The translations under genes and the position numbers were made by a program. A stretch of DNA of 64,000 nucleotides, from assembly GCA_947579605.1 (NCBI GenBank), contig OX388321.1, positions 25,349,614-25,413,613 on the forward strand, read 5' to 3'. The stretch is from Athripsodes cinereus. Its lineage: Eukaryota; Arthropoda; Insecta; Trichoptera; Leptoceridae. Below the pieces are notes generated by a model that was not told where the DNA came from, ran no database searches, and saw only the letters and a list, made by a program, of their open reading frames with translations. This document shows, in pieces, positions 1 to 11,447 of this stretch (positions are counted from its first letter, which is position 1; every line of letters starts with the position of its first letter).

Positions 1-919
1 TGCGAATGGCTATTGCTGGTGACTTGTCGTTTCGACGAACATATATCTTGCAATCTCTTGTCCATATATATAAAAAATTATTTGACTTAGCAGCTTCTTT
101 CGTCTTCCTTAGAAGCTGCCTATTTTGAGGTGTAAGGTGTTCATTAACGTATATTTTACGGCTTATGTCAGGAGCAGACTGGTGGATGTCGCCAACCTTC
201 AGTCCTTTTTTCTTCCTGATTGCCGTTATTATTTTGTCTTTAATCAAAATATTTTTGAATTTAACTATAATGGACTTAGGCCTGTTGTCTTGTTTTGATT
301 TGTGTGCCGTCCTAGATGCGTACTCCATGTCCTCGTCCGAGATGTTAACTCCTGCAGCGTTCGCCACTCGTTTTACACATTCTGTTGCAGAGTACATCTC
401 AAACTCGGGCAATCCTGAGATCTCTAGATTATTCTTTCTATTTATCTGTTCATTGTTATTTTGCTCCCTTTGGCTATTGATGCTAATTGACTCTAAATTT
501 ATAATTTTATTCTCAAACTGTTCTAGTTTCTTGAATTTTTCAGTAAATTCTCTTAATTTATTATCTAGACTATCTGTTCTATCTGATTGAAATTCAATAG
601 AATTTTTGAAATCCTTGAAGTCGGCTTGTAGATGCTGAATAGCCGCCTTCATCAGTGCTAGTTCCTTTGCAATTTCACCGAGTTCGTGATTTTTCTGTTG
701 TGTGTCAGTTGTTGTAGGTGGACTTAGTGGGGTAGTAACTGAGGAATTCGACCCCTTGCATTTTTTGCAGTGGGATCTATTTCGTTGCTCTGTAGTAAGT
801 CTCCTATATTCCTTTTTACTAATCCCCTCGCAGTAGAGATGGGATCTCCCTTTGCACTTAAGGCACTGAATATAGAAGTCGCTTCCTAGAATTTCACGGT
901 TACACGTTGAACACTGCAT
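1..919 (-). CDS. Non-LTR retrotransposon ORF1-like protein (PHD finger + FP25K-like), partial at window edge
   Basis: One frame is open from an ATG at 919 to base 1 (306 codons) and runs off the left edge. Residues 3-54 hold eight metal ligands in PHD order: C3/C6, C19/C22, H27/C30, C51/C54. A Ser/Thr/Pro-rich linker follows, then a Lys/Glu/Asn-rich stretch (about residues 80-160) that looks coiled coil. Then comes an ISGLPE motif and a basic KSIIVKFKN strand, as in the baculovirus FP25K / L1 ORF1 RNA-binding fold. Such proteins are usually ORF1 of CR1- or Jockey-like LINEs in Lepidoptera, and this is inferred to bind the element RNA. There are no stops or frameshifts, so the copy looks young. 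The reverse-transcriptase ORF should lie beyond the left edge. A domesticated host protein of the same fold is the alternative. Confidence 0.75.
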   Translation of the reverse strand, partial: MQCSTCNREILGSDFYIQCLKCKGRSHLYCEGISKKEYRRLTTEQRNRSHCKKCKGSNSSVTTPLSPPTTTDTQQKNHELGEIAKELALMKAAIQHLQADFKDFKNSIEFQSDRTDSLDNKLREFTEKFKKLEQFENKIINLESISINSQREQNNNEQINRKNNLEISGLPEFEMYSATECVKRVANAAGVNISDEDMEYASRTAHKSKQDNRPKSIIVKFKNILIKDKIITAIRKKKGLKVGDIHQSAPDISRKIYVNEHLTPQNRQLLRKTKEAAKSNNFLYIWTRDCKIYVRRNDKSPAIAIR

Positions 920-1140
920 GTTGAATTTTATAGTGAATTTTAATATTTAAATATGAATTATAACACAAATTATTGTATATTTAATACTTGTTAATTAACT
1001 TTAGCTTATTTGAGTTATGTCAAATATTACGTTTTATTGAATACTAATTGTAATTAAAAAATTATGTCGATATGATGTGTAGCTTCGGAGGTATTAAATA
1101 AAAACGGGGAGCAAGATCACACACGCGTCACACTGTTTAA
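920..1140 (-). other. Probable 5' leader of the LINE
   Basis: This non-coding stretch lies directly upstream of the ORF1 start on the minus strand. It ends in a less AT-rich block (about 1085-1135, containing ACACGCGTCACAC on the plus strand) that could be the element 5' end. The boundary is not proven because the 3' end and any target duplication lie outside the window. Confidence 0.35.
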
Positions 1141-1387
1141 CTGTTCTGATAATGATTTTGCAATAAGTACTTATATCGTGGTAGGAAACGATCTAGGAAC
1201 TTAATAATTTGTATTTCCGAGATTATTTATTTCACCTGGGAGTTCATCTGAGTTTGGTTGATTTTGTGAACAAAATTTATTATTTACATTTTTCGTAAGC
1301 AATAGTGCAGCATAAAATAATGCCAAACCAACCCAAACCTAACCTTCAAATCAGTCAAACGTAAAAATATAAGTAAACTTGTAATTT

Positions 1388-1672
1388 GCCACCCATCCTG
1401 ATTTTTTTAAATTTAATTGTATTTTATTTTAGAAACTATACGACAATAAGTCTTTTACATGTAAACATAAATTTTAAAATATACATAGGTAACAATGACA
1501 CAACAATGGATATAAAAATATTTTGTGTCGAAAGATCAAACAGTAACCAGAGAATTATGTATTAAAAATATTATTATTATTGACACTCAAAAGAGAGCTT
1601 GCATGTTTATTGCTTGCGGATAGCCTGCTGACTATCCCACTTGTGGGATATGTCTTAATGGGATAGTAGAAA
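1388..1672 (+). repeat. R1 repeat, broken copy
   Basis: GCCACCCATCCTGA at 1388 matches the middle of the R1 consensus. 1567-1672 matches its 3' half, including the tail CCCACTTGTGGGATATG and TAGTAG. The AT-rich segment between them does not match R1 and may be an insertion or decay. R1 is best seen at 17346-17623 and 48110-48366. Confidence 0.55.
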
Positions 1673-1852
1673 TGGTTGTTGTAATTATCTATAGTATTTC
1701 TGGATTCAGAGTTTGAAAGTTACACAAACACACGAAACTACGTCATTTGTTTTATTATTATTTTTGAAAAATAAATTAATGTGACAAATAATTATTGTAA
1801 TTACAAAAACAGCGCAATATAAGTGATCCAATTATAATATTTAATTGAAGTT

Positions 1853-1920
1853 GAAAACTATGTTTTGGTCTCATAAAATAAAAGTTTCATTTTATTTTAT
1901 GAGACCAAAACATAGTTTTC
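1853..1920. repeat. Perfect 31-bp inverted repeat (hairpin)
   Basis: GAAAACTATGTTTTGGTCTC... on the left is repeated as its exact reverse complement ending at 1920, with a 6-base loop. The arms are 31 bp with no mismatch. No flanking target duplication was seen. It may be a decayed snapback MITE, or an arm pair from a Penelope-like unit like those at 19.6 and 25.1 kb. Confidence 0.75.
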
Positions 1921-2790
1921 ATTTGTCTCAATTGATGTCCGTTATGTAGGTACCTAATGGCGTTTCCTTGTAAATCTGTCCATTACTGTATACCTATCTA
2001 GATATAAGTATAATTATGTAGGTAAGTACATAATGTGATAACATTTTTAAATAATATTGTTACCACATACAAAATTTTGCGGTCACTGACCGATTCATGA
2101 GATATGTACCTACATACACACGAGAACAGTGATTAACTTGGTTAATGAAATTACCAAATTGGTTTAATTTAAAATTCTGCTATAAAATTAGGTTAATTGA
2201 AGCAAATATTCGTTGAATAAACCTGTTTAGCTCAACTTAACTAAAAACAAAGAATTAAAAAATATCGAAAAAGATTTTAGTCTCAATTTACTGTGCAATA
2301 TATTGTCAAAACCTTCTTATATTCTTAGGTATTCATTTATTTCTTTTATTTTATTCTTCTCGCACTTCATCATTCAAGTCATATTATATTATGTTTTGTT
2401 GAAAAAATTAACTAAGTGTAAACGAGTTAAGTAATTAGATATTTGGAGTTTGTTTTAAGTTTCATTTCAATTACTGTTGTGTGTATATATAATAATTACC
2501 TATTATATCTGTGACATAACCATTAAAATAAAATAAAACAAACCTGTATTATTTTTATATAAAGTATGTAGGAACACACACATATTATATATACACAAAT
2601 TCAGAATAAAGTCATTAGAAGGTAAAGCTTAATGTAAAGTCTGTGTACCTCCTTTCTAAAAAAACTTTAATTAATACATTTTACAAATATATGGGTGTTC
2701 TTTTTTCACGCGTTTTTGCTCCATTAATTATGTAGTAATTGTTATGAGAGAACATTAATATTAGTAGTTTCCTACTGCAGGAACATTAAA
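1921..2790. other. No recognised feature
   Basis: AT-rich DNA with short GTAGGTA/GTACCTA words. I see no coding pattern, inverted repeat or known repeat. Confidence 0.5.
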
Positions 2791-2792
2791 GG

Positions 2793-2970
2793 CCTCCCAC
2801 ACTTTTTTATAAGTTTTTCAGTGTCTCGTAAAAGGCAGGCATTCGAAAAACAATACGCGTAAGGCATTTAACATCTACAATTCAGTTGTGAGGCATACCA
2901 CCCATCCTGAAAATTTTTTTTTTTATTGGTATAGAGAGAACAACTTGTAATTTTATCACAAGCAGTTAGT
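2793..2970 (+). repeat. R1 repeat, 3'-degraded copy
   Basis: It contains the ordered R1 blocks AGTTTTTCAGTGTC, GTAAAAGGCAGGCATTCGAAAA, CAATTCAG.TGTGAGGC and ACCACCCATCCTGA, then a poly-T run and TATTGGTATAGAGAGAACAACTTG. The (TAG)n tail is gone. Confidence 0.65.
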
Positions 2971-3729
2971 CTTAGTTAGGCACAACAAAGACGATTTTTA
3001 TTTTAATTTCGAGCAATTAATATTTTTCATGGCAATCTTCATCTGCTGTTTAGTTTTTGAGAGAGCTATGAGTGTTGTGTTTATTTCTTCAAAAGTTTCT
3101 ATGCTCGTGTTGGCGTCATCTTCACAAACGTAAAAATAATTGAAATAGGTTGTTTATCCTAAAACTTAAAAGCGCCATCTCCTATTATGCTATAACTTTA
3201 TTTAGACGACTTTTTATATGGATAACTCGTTTGAGGTTTGGGAATAGATATAACAAGGATATTGACCTTTTGGGTGATTCCTGGTGAGTATACAATATAA
3301 CATTCAAACTATAATGAAGTTAGCAAGGGATGAATTCATTATTAGAAATGCTTATTATCTTGAGAATATATTAATTAAGTACATAACAACTTGTTTCCAA
3401 GAGTCAGAGCCGATTGGAAAATAAGAACTTAAAGCTAGTACTTACTTACTAACATGTAATACATACACACAAAACTGACAAATTACTAAGCATTATTATA
3501 TTATGTAGATAGATACAGACACTTTCGTCTAATTTAATCAAATAGCTCTACAATGTAAAGTTGAAAGGCAACTGAATCAGTTAAATTGAAACAGGTTTAC
3601 AAATGAATTGTACTTCTTAATAAAAGTCCAAGCATGACTTCATTGGCCACACAATTGATACAAGTACAATAAACAAAAAAATATATAGAAATATGTAATA
3701 GGTATAAACTATCTCCATGGAGCATAGGG

Positions 3730-3987
3730 AAAGAATTTGTTTGACACTTTTTCCCATGAGTTTTCGAGTGTCGTAAAAGGATTCACTGTGTCGGTGTTTA
3801 GGTAGTAGAAATCCATATCGAAATAAATAAAACAAGCGTTTTATTCTATTAATGATTTAATCGGTGAGAGAGACGTCTTTCTCACCGATTAAATCATTGG
3901 TAGAATAAAACGCTTGTTTTATTTATTTCGATTTGTAAGGATGTTCGATGTCTATTTTTGTTGAAACGAAAGAGGACAGCTTGCTGA
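3730..3987 (+). repeat. R1 repeat interrupted by a hairpin element
   Basis: R1 block GAGTTTTCGAGTGTCGTAAAAGG lies just left of the hairpin element. R1 resumes to its right with ATGTTCGATG and then GAAAGAGGACAGCTTGCTG. The short repeat GTAAAAGGA / GTAAGGA on the two sides is probably the duplicated target. This shows the hairpin element entered after R1. Confidence 0.6.
3781..3932 (-). mobile_element. Snapback element, S2 family
   Basis: Inverted repeat 3817-3932 (about 50-bp arms) has AACAAGCGTTTTATT in the left arm and its complement in the right. On the minus strand the arm is followed by ATG and the tail reading MDFYYLNTDTVN, ending ACAGTGAAT. The same tail follows the hairpins at 25.1, 29.0 and 55.2 kb. 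It is inferred to be a pseudo-LTR-only copy of a Penelope-like element. The centre is shorter than in the 25.1-kb copy. Confidence 0.65.
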
Positions 3988-4009
3988 CCCGCGACAATGA
4001 TTTTAATAA

Positions 4010-4140
4010 TTCATATAATCAGCCCATCTTTTCTTAGGCCGAACTATTCTTATTCTCTCATCCTAAGATTTCCAGATCCTTTTTAACCACATGACCTGTC
4101 CAATGTCCATTGCCGCTTCAGTTTCACAAAACGATCTATT
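4010..4140 (-). pseudogene. LINE reverse-transcriptase C-terminal remnant (RTE-like)
   Basis: On the minus strand, fragments read LKRQW, then (after a frameshift) TGHVVKKD, then RPKKRWADYM. This is the order of the conserved C-terminal motif LKWQW-GHV-GRPKKRW of RTE-like LINE polymerases. It is frameshifted and short, an old fossil. Confidence 0.5.
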
Positions 4141-5665
4141 ATGTATACTTAATATATACCTACTTGCATGAATCACACATCAAATATTTACTCAATAATG
4201 ATTTATTTACCCTGTTATTTGCATAGAGGCAAGTTACTAAGTTGTTTGTTTCTATTGATATTCAATTTTCTACTTTTATACATTATTTACTAAGTATTTC
4301 ATATCCAACTCCACATTATACATTAATATATTATGTGGGAAAGTAGGTACATGTGTGTCTACAGAACTGTTCGTGTTTATATTTGTCTAATAATTTATTT
4401 TCCGCAGGCAAACAAAATCAATAATTTCAAATAATAACAAATCAAAATAATATTATGTTATACAGTATGTATAAAGATAACTCTGTGAATCATTTCAAAT
4501 AAAAGTGAAATGATAGACATTTTCCTAATATTATTATATTGAAAAAAATAAATATTGATTGTGATATTCTCTGTGTTAGCTTTGTATAATTTATATTTTG
4601 TATCTTCTTATTGGTTAACCAACATAGACGTTATTCGTCAAGAATTAATGTTTTTATTTTATTTAAGCTTTTGATAAGAAATCGAATGTGTTCTCTAACA
4701 ATGTACTCCATAAACCCAGTGGCAGAAGAAACATTGATGGATAAAGTAGATTAAAAGCTACGACTTCTGGAAGTGAGCAACTGGTGACGAGAGACATAAT
4801 GTGGTGGAGGTGACTTCTTGAGGAGGACAAGATCCACATTAGGTTGAAGCACGAAATTCTACAACTTATGCGGGTTAGTTGGAAGACATCATATTCTAGC
4901 GACAAACTCGCCTTCTGTGCATTGAATTGTATGAATGAAATTATATGATAGGTGCTTTGAATTGATTCACAATACCGTAAACAATGTATGACATGTTGAT
5001 CGTGAATAATAAAATAAATTAATAAACATGCACCAATACAAAAAATAGTACGTATGTTATGACCATACCTCTTTTTACATATATTTGAAAATATACATTG
5101 AGAAATTTTATATCATATTATTTTTATGTTAAGAGGGATAATACAAAAAGGGTAGATGGTGTACTTAATAATATTTATTGCGTTGTCTCAGATTTGACAC
5201 AGTGGTTGACTTTGATATTAAATTCGACAGTAAGATCTATCTCACTATAATATTTTATTACTTTGACACTTTCATTTACCATGAAACCTTATTTCATTTC
5301 GGGAAGTTTGTATAAACATGTCGTAAGAAGTTGGATATGTCGGAATGTATGAAATGATACCCTTGAGTCTTCGTCAATAGGCTACATTACCAAAGTACCT
5401 GACATGCGGTTAGTGTATTAACGTTAAAATTTCTATTATTGAAAACATGGATATGGAAAAAGTAGCCCCCATGTTTGGAATCTTTTGACTACACTCCCTT
5501 TGCTGACTTCAAGCCAAGAAAAGCAAACACATTTATTAAATAAGCAATATTATAACTGAAAAGTATAATTCTTTTATTTTTCAGGTACATGTTTAAGATA
5601 AATTATAAATAGGATTATTTACATTGGCTTATACAGTGCACAGGCTAAAACGACTCTTTTTTATT
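4141..5665. other. No recognised feature
   Basis: Mostly AT-rich. A patch at 4660-4920 is less AT-rich and could be decayed coding or repeat DNA, but no frame gives a recognisable protein on either strand. Confidence 0.45.
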
Positions 5666-5669
5666 CAGA

Positions 5670-5745
5670 ACTATTTTGCGCTATTCTCTCTGCCTACCCC
5701 ACCTGGGACACGGCGTGAGGGTATAGTATAGTAGTATAGTACTAT
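5670..5745 (+). repeat. RTE-type LINE 3' end with TATAG tail
   Basis: CTCTGCCTACCCCACCTGGG, then ACACGGCGTGAGGGTATAG and a TATAG repeat, match the end of an RTE polymerase frame (SAYPTWDTA-stop in the cleaner copy at 27.03 kb). Only the tail survives. Confidence 0.65.
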
Positions 5746-6169
5746 TTTGCGCTTAGATACACCTCTTTCCACGATATTCATAATACTTTCAATAAACTCT
5801 ATCACTACCATTATGCTAATAACAATTAAAATATTCAGGTTGAGTAGCAAGCTACATCGCTCAATTGAAAGTGTTACATTATGTCTTAAATATTTGACTC
5901 GAAGACTTAAGAAAATACTGGGAGACCTGTTCTTTGGCGAGAATACTGCGGGAGCTTCAATATAGGTACATCGAAATTTGCAAATATTCAAGAATGAATG
6001 CATACTACTTTTATATTATGAGATATTCAATAAACCCACATTGTTTTGGTAGTATCAGAGTTTTAGTTTTACTCGTATTTTTTGTATTTTATAGCATACA
6101 AGTCGTCAATCAGTTTCTATGTTGTGTGGAAAGGGTCTTGTCTGTAGGACGACGAATCATACTATGATG

Positions 6170-6195
6170 ATTGTCATATCATATCATATCATATT
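6170..6195. repeat. Microsatellite (ATATC)n
   Basis: About four copies of the pentanucleotide TATCA/ATATC in a row. Confidence 0.8.
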
Positions 6196-6552
6196 GTAAT
6201 TACCTATACATACGTACATACTCCTCATCTCTCTAATACAATACAATATCTTCATGTAGGTAAGTATAATGTATGTGACTATAACACTCAATGTAGACCA
6301 TAAATTTCCCATTTATGATTGTCATAAAGCAGGTAATAATAATAATATTGTATTATATATTTTATAGAATTTGAATGTATGTACTACATAGTAATATTAT
6401 CTCCTGCCACATAAGAATTTAATGTCACATTAGGCATTGTCACCTTATACCAACATACTCAAATAAACTTATGACATTCATTCATTTTTGAAAGAGAGAA
6501 TTTACAAACACATCTTCCAAAAGAAAAGAGAATTTCGAAAGTCTTCGGTATG

Positions 6553-6770
6553 GTTCCTGATAGCTTAATTGAACAAAGCACATCTCGCGATAAGAATAGA
6601 TTGCGGGTTCAAGTCTCGTCGGGGTTCAAGTGATGATGTTTTGTCTAAAACTTATATTATGATAGTTTCGTGTGTTTAATATCAGCTGTTCCATTCCGCA
6701 CGTGGGAGTTATGACCGGCCAGCCATTCCGGCTGCCCACCATGGCACCTCATACGCTGACAAAGTGTAGA
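6553..6770 (+). mobile_element. tRNA-headed SINE, degraded
   Basis: TAGCTTAATTGAACAAAGCA resembles a tRNA A-box/D-arm. GGTTCAAGTC at 6606 is a good B box, and the segment ends in an acceptor-like TCGGGG. A body follows to about 6770 (TTTCGTGTGTTTAATATCAGC, then GTGGGAGTTATGACCGGCC). The tRNA fold is too damaged for a functional tRNA, so this is read as a SINE head. Confidence 0.55.
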
Positions 6771-8240
6771 AATTCAATCGGATACATGGAAGTACCCTAA
6801 TGTCTGAGCTATTTCATGAGACTCTGCTGGACTTTATGAAATGTTGTTGTGGCCATAATTTGTTCCGTTAGAGAAAATAAATAAAATTCCATCGTGGTAT
6901 TTCTCACAAAAATGAAGCAGCCAGTAGTAAGTCTACCGTACCTACGTACATAATACACTTATCAATCAGTCAATCCATGCCAATATAAGATACACATTAA
7001 GGATAGAGTACATGCATCATAGCTAAATTAAGGTTGAGAAATGTCTTGTTCAGAGTACAAAACCCATTTTTCTGGAAACTCCATTGCACAAGGAATGCTA
7101 TCGGAATGTTTCATTTAGATAAAAGCTTCAACAATCGAAAATAAACTTTGTCATAATTTTTGTACGTCGCGCTAATCTATGTAGCTAACAAGTTGGCTCT
7201 GTTTAGAAGACAGTAATGTACGGTAAAATATTACAGAGAGAATAAACAAGTACCTATTCCTATTGTCCCTCTATCTTTGATGTTTTTATTTATTTCTTTT
7301 TCCGTATTTCCCTGTTGGTGCAGACTTCAAACGAGCTTTTTCATTATGCATGATTTGTTACTAGTGTTTGACTGAGAGACCATTGTATTGATATTCCCAT
7401 AACACTCACTGATGTCTTTGTCACACAGCGCTGCATTGTGATTGTGATTCTTGTAAACAATCAGAGGCTTACTGAGTGGAAAACTGTAATATATATGTGT
7501 ATGTTTATGAATTTTTATCAATGTACAAGTTTTCAAAGGATCTTTAGACCTGAAAATGTGGTTTTTTTAATACGTGATTTTTATTCAAAGATAAATTGCT
7601 AAAAAATCCTACTTGTTAAATTTTAGCAGCGTTTTTCAGAAGTTCAAATTATTATTATTTTTATTATAATTTTAAAAATGTCACCCTTCACTGAGACCAT
7701 AATAGATTTTGGCTAAGGCGATGTCAGCAGGATAAATGAAAAACAAAAAAAACGAAATGCCAATTCAAAAATCAAATAAAAAGGAGAAAACAGCGAGACA
7801 AAAAAAAACACAAAAGAGATATCATCAAAATGAAACAGAATCGAAGGAGAGTCTCTGTACTGTTTGTTATATTATAATATAATTTGTAGGTATATAGATA
7901 CTATGTAAGTAGTACTAGATACTAACTTGTACAATATTCTAATAGTCCTATATTTCACAGTTAATGCGGCGCATATTAAAACATATTTATGTTGATATTA
8001 AAGTCAGATTCATCCACTGTACCAAATAATATTATTATTATAAGAGATGAAAGTATAACAGATAACCGGTACCTATCTGATCAGATACCGGTTAGTAGTA
8101 GTATACATTGCGTAGTGCAATATTCAGCGGAATACCTACTGCATAATTATTATATTCCAAAATAATGATTTATTAATATTAATAATTGGTTGATCGATAG
8201 AAGAAGATACAATAAGATATATTTTTTTTATAAATGTACT
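6771..8240. other. No recognised feature
   Basis: AT-rich, with several poly-A/T runs. Open frames are short and have no coding-like composition. Confidence 0.5.
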
Positions 8241-8243
8241 GGG

Positions 8244-8441
8244 GGCCTGAGTCAATAACACACTTTCGCGTCACGTTTCCGCTCCGTTAGCGTTCGGGTG
8301 CAGACGATGTTGCGCCAAAGTGTTAATTTTTAAACTATTGTGTATCTAAGCAACGAAATTGACACTTGCTTGCAACTTCGTCAATACTTGAACGTTAACG
8401 GAGCGGGAACGTGACGTGAAAGTGTGTTATTGACTCAGGCC
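8244..8441. mobile_element. 198-bp MITE with ~50-bp terminal inverted repeats
   Basis: It starts GGCCTGAGTCAATAACACAC and ends with the complement. The arms also share the CACGTTTCCGCTCCGTTA block, with a few substitutions. The body is GC-richer than the flanks. There is no open frame. A target duplication is not clear from the immediate flanks, so the superfamily is left open. Confidence 0.85.
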
Positions 8442-9455
8442 TCTTGCTGCATGTAATAAACAACATACTCTCTTTTTAGTGCCAACAAAAAATATAAATA
8501 TTCAGAATTGATGGCAAATCTTATCGCTGAGTTTAAGATATACAATGTATTATTATTTTTAATTAAGTTAAGCTTGATAGAATCACATAGACTGTTCTAT
8601 ATTTCAGCGGCTGGACGAGTCGTCCGTTGGAGCTCACTGGATTATAAATAGAAGGGAAAAATGGAATATTAATAAAATATAGAAAAAAATAAGGAATACG
8701 ATCCACACATTGTCTGTATTTTGTTTTGTTTGTACTGTATGTATGTAATGATTATTGAAATTTATTCACCAGGCATATTTGATTTTTAGAATGTTTTCAT
8801 TTGTCAAATCCTCGTCATATTGCGTAGAACGTAACGCAACTTGGCAAGTCAAAGCAGTCAACTCCAGCCACCGAGTATTTAGATATCTAATTTTAAATTT
8901 CTGTTATCTGAAATTCGACCAGACCATTATCCGATCCCTTTCTTCGTCTACTCAAATTATCTGAATATTCGGTTTAAATCCTTGTCAGATATCGTCCACC
9001 ATTCACTACATCTCTAAATATTTCTCTTACAAATGGCTGGTAGACAATTATAATGATAAAATAAAACATTTTATAAAATAATATTACAATTTAACATCTC
9101 GAATATTACGAATCATTTTGTCTCTACTGGTTGTACCTATTTAGGCAGATGATGGGAATGTAGGACATGGGATGTGAAGGGTATTTTATTGGGAAGGGGA
9201 AGGGAAACGGACAATGTTAAAGAGACCCAAAACTTTCCTCGGTAATGTTTACACGTTGAGGTTTTGTCATACATTATAATTTTGAGTAATAATTTATGTG
9301 GAAGAACAAAGGTGATATAACAATATCCTCAATTACCTACAGATCCCACATGACAAATTTATTATGATTTTAAAATTGAATTAAAATAAAGGTATGTTTT
9401 AACTCTTAATTTTCTATAATTTATCTGGATTTGCGCACAACGCGCATATGACAAA
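8442..9455. other. No recognised feature
   Basis: AT-rich. A frame at 8755-8964 is open by chance and matches nothing I know. Confidence 0.45.
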
Positions 9456-9727
9456 GCTAATATCGATTGGAAAACCGTGTTTAGTTCTTGATCCATTCGA
9501 GAATGGTTGCTTCTATCGTTTGCATTAAATGTTTCTCGATTGGTGGACCAAGAATGACGGAATTGATGAATGTTGTCCATGGACAGCAAAACTTATCACT
9601 TAAGCCAGCCTAGAGCCAAATCATAAGCGTTGAGACGCTTTTCTCACTTCTTCCGGAAATATTTTGTAGGTACATACAATGTTGCATTGCATACCTATAC
9701 ATGGTTCTTCTCCGACTGAGGTATCTT
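9456..9727. mobile_element. MITE, M1 family (diverged copy)
   Basis: Shares TCGATTGGA.AACC at the left end, CTCGATTGGTGGACC inside, and CAGCCTAGAGCCAA plus CATGGTTCTTCTCC at the right with the near-intact copy at 53966-54225. The terminal repeats have drifted. Confidence 0.7.
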
Positions 9728-10235
9728 ATTGGTTTTATAATAATTATTTTATTTAACGTTTTTGTTTATTTCGTCGATAGTGATTAAGTTGATATACTTA
9801 ATGCAGCCTTCACGATAAGCAATGAATAAACTTTTTTTATTTGATTTGAAAAAACCTACATTTGATCTCATGTATTGAACATGTTTCTGAATAATAAAAT
9901 ATGCGTTTAATATATTATTATTATGCATCTTTTAATGTCTTTTGTTTGTAAATTTATGTAATTGTAAACAATATTATTTGAATAAAGAATATTATTTAAT
10001 TACAAACTACGGTTCACGGCTCTTTTGGCTTCGCTTGGTAAGTACTTAATAAATAAAAATATACCTACAATAGAAAAAATACAAAATTAGTAAATCATTT
10101 AACCACACGGAATTATTAAATAACATTTCTATTCAATTGAACAGAATACATGAAAAAGATTTGTGTACACATATCCAAATTGCAAAATAATAACAAAATA
10201 ATGATCATATTATATCAATAAATTGGGTATACTTT
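9728..10235. other. No recognised feature
   Basis: AT-rich with no coding or repeat signal beyond short A/T runs. Confidence 0.5.
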
Positions 10236-10240
10236 AAATG

Positions 10241-10290
10241 CAGGGGTCGGCAAACTCCAGCTCTTCAGTTCTTTTCGTTACTTGAGTGTA
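10241..10290 (+). repeat. hAT-type terminus remnant
   Basis: CAGGGGTCGGCAAACTCCAG is the classic left end of many insect and vertebrate hAT elements (CAGGGGTCGGCAAAC). I found no matching right end nearby, so this is a solo fragment. Confidence 0.5.
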
Positions 10291-10411
10291 GTTGTTTCAC
10301 ATATTTTCATTGACTGTTTTAATACTTCCAAATTTATATGAACTCAAATTTTTTGGTCTTTTGATGTTTGCATTTTCGTGTGCATGTATAATTTATTTGT
10401 TTTCTGTTTAA

Positions 10412-11443
10412 CCCTCTGCAACTGAGGTGGCTTTTTAGTTATTATTCTGCTGAGGAGTGGTCTGACAGACACTCATTTTAAGTTCCATTATTACCATTAT
10501 TTAAAAAGTTTTGATTATTTTTTTAGTTTTTTGTGAGTATTTGACATGTATGCAGACACCATTTGAAAAAATATGGTTTAAAAAAAACAGATATTAGAAA
10601 TTACAAGATATTTATTAATGCTAATAAAAAATCACCACTTTTTTGAGAACAATTTATAAAAATTAATTAAATGAAAAAAACACATGAAATAAAAAAAGTA
10701 AGTAGAAATTTGTTTTCTGTTAACTTTTGTTAAAATGTAAAAAAATAATAAAAAAAATCGTTAGAGCGGTTTCTCTAAAAATCGGCTTCAAAGTACGTCC
10801 TCTCATTCCTGGTAAATTTGTGCCGAGCATTGTAGGCAGACATGTTTTTTGCATGCATAACGAGTAAATTTTGTCTTCCTTTCAATTAAATCGCACTCTT
10901 TAATCTTTCTTTTCAATTCACTCGTAAAAATTCTGCACAATGTTCTTTCACACGATGTCCCAGATTCGTTTTGTTCAGGGGCATTTGGGAAATCTCGTCC
11001 TAAGTCATGATTGCGCAATTCTCTCGGCAATTTTTCATTATACACCCGCTGTGTCATAATAGGAAGAACAAGTTCCCTAGCAAGGCCTCAAATGAATTTT
11101 GCCCTCCATTTATTGAAAAAAAATTTTTTTATTGAAGTGATGTTAGGAAGACTCTATGAATTTACTGAGCTGATGTATGTGAGACACTATGAAAAAATTA
11201 CTATGTTACTGACGTTAGGTCTAACAGACCCATCATTTATTACTGACGTGAGGTATGTCAGACACCCATCAGCTATAGATCCACACATGTACTCACGACG
11301 ACCGTCGTTACTGTACTGATGACTAAAAGAACAGAATTTAGTAAGCTACTGAGCGAAACGGAAAGATAGGACTCAAAATGGCAACGTTGTTGCAAAAAAA
11401 ATATTTCGCGGTGTCTGACAGACCTCACGTCAGTTGCAGAGGG
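10412..11443 (-). mobile_element. piggyBac-like element, internally deleted, TTAA target
   Basis: TTAA at 10408-10411 is followed by CCCTCTGCAACTGAGGTG. The right end reads ACGTCAGTTGCAGAGGG followed by TTAA at 11444-11447. The termini are therefore inverted repeats CCCTCTGCAACTGA flanked by the diagnostic TTAA duplication. The 1.03-kb body keeps only the C-terminal end of a transposase on the minus strand. Motifs resembling GACGT..GGT.TGTCAGACA recur near the right end, as subterminal repeats do. It is a sibling of the element at 59747-61108. Confidence 0.9.
10803..11084 (-). pseudogene. piggyBac transposase C-terminal remnant
   Basis: The minus-strand frame reads LARELVLPIM, then YNEKLPRELR, then a cysteine-rich tail with KTKF..YACKKHVCLQC. 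This is the end of piggyBac-family transposases: a conserved L-ELV-P-R-LPR-LR segment followed by the cysteine-rich domain that binds the ends. The catalytic DDD core is missing and some ring cysteines are lost, so it cannot act as a transposase. Confidence 0.75.
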
Positions 11444-11447
11444 TTAA

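Noticed and set aside
165..590. 141-codon plus-strand frame
   Set aside because: It is the antisense shadow of the LINE ORF1-like frame, which has the zinc-finger ligands and fold motifs.
6553..6625. Functional tRNA gene
   Set aside because: The B box is good, but the acceptor and anticodon arms do not pair and a SINE body follows.
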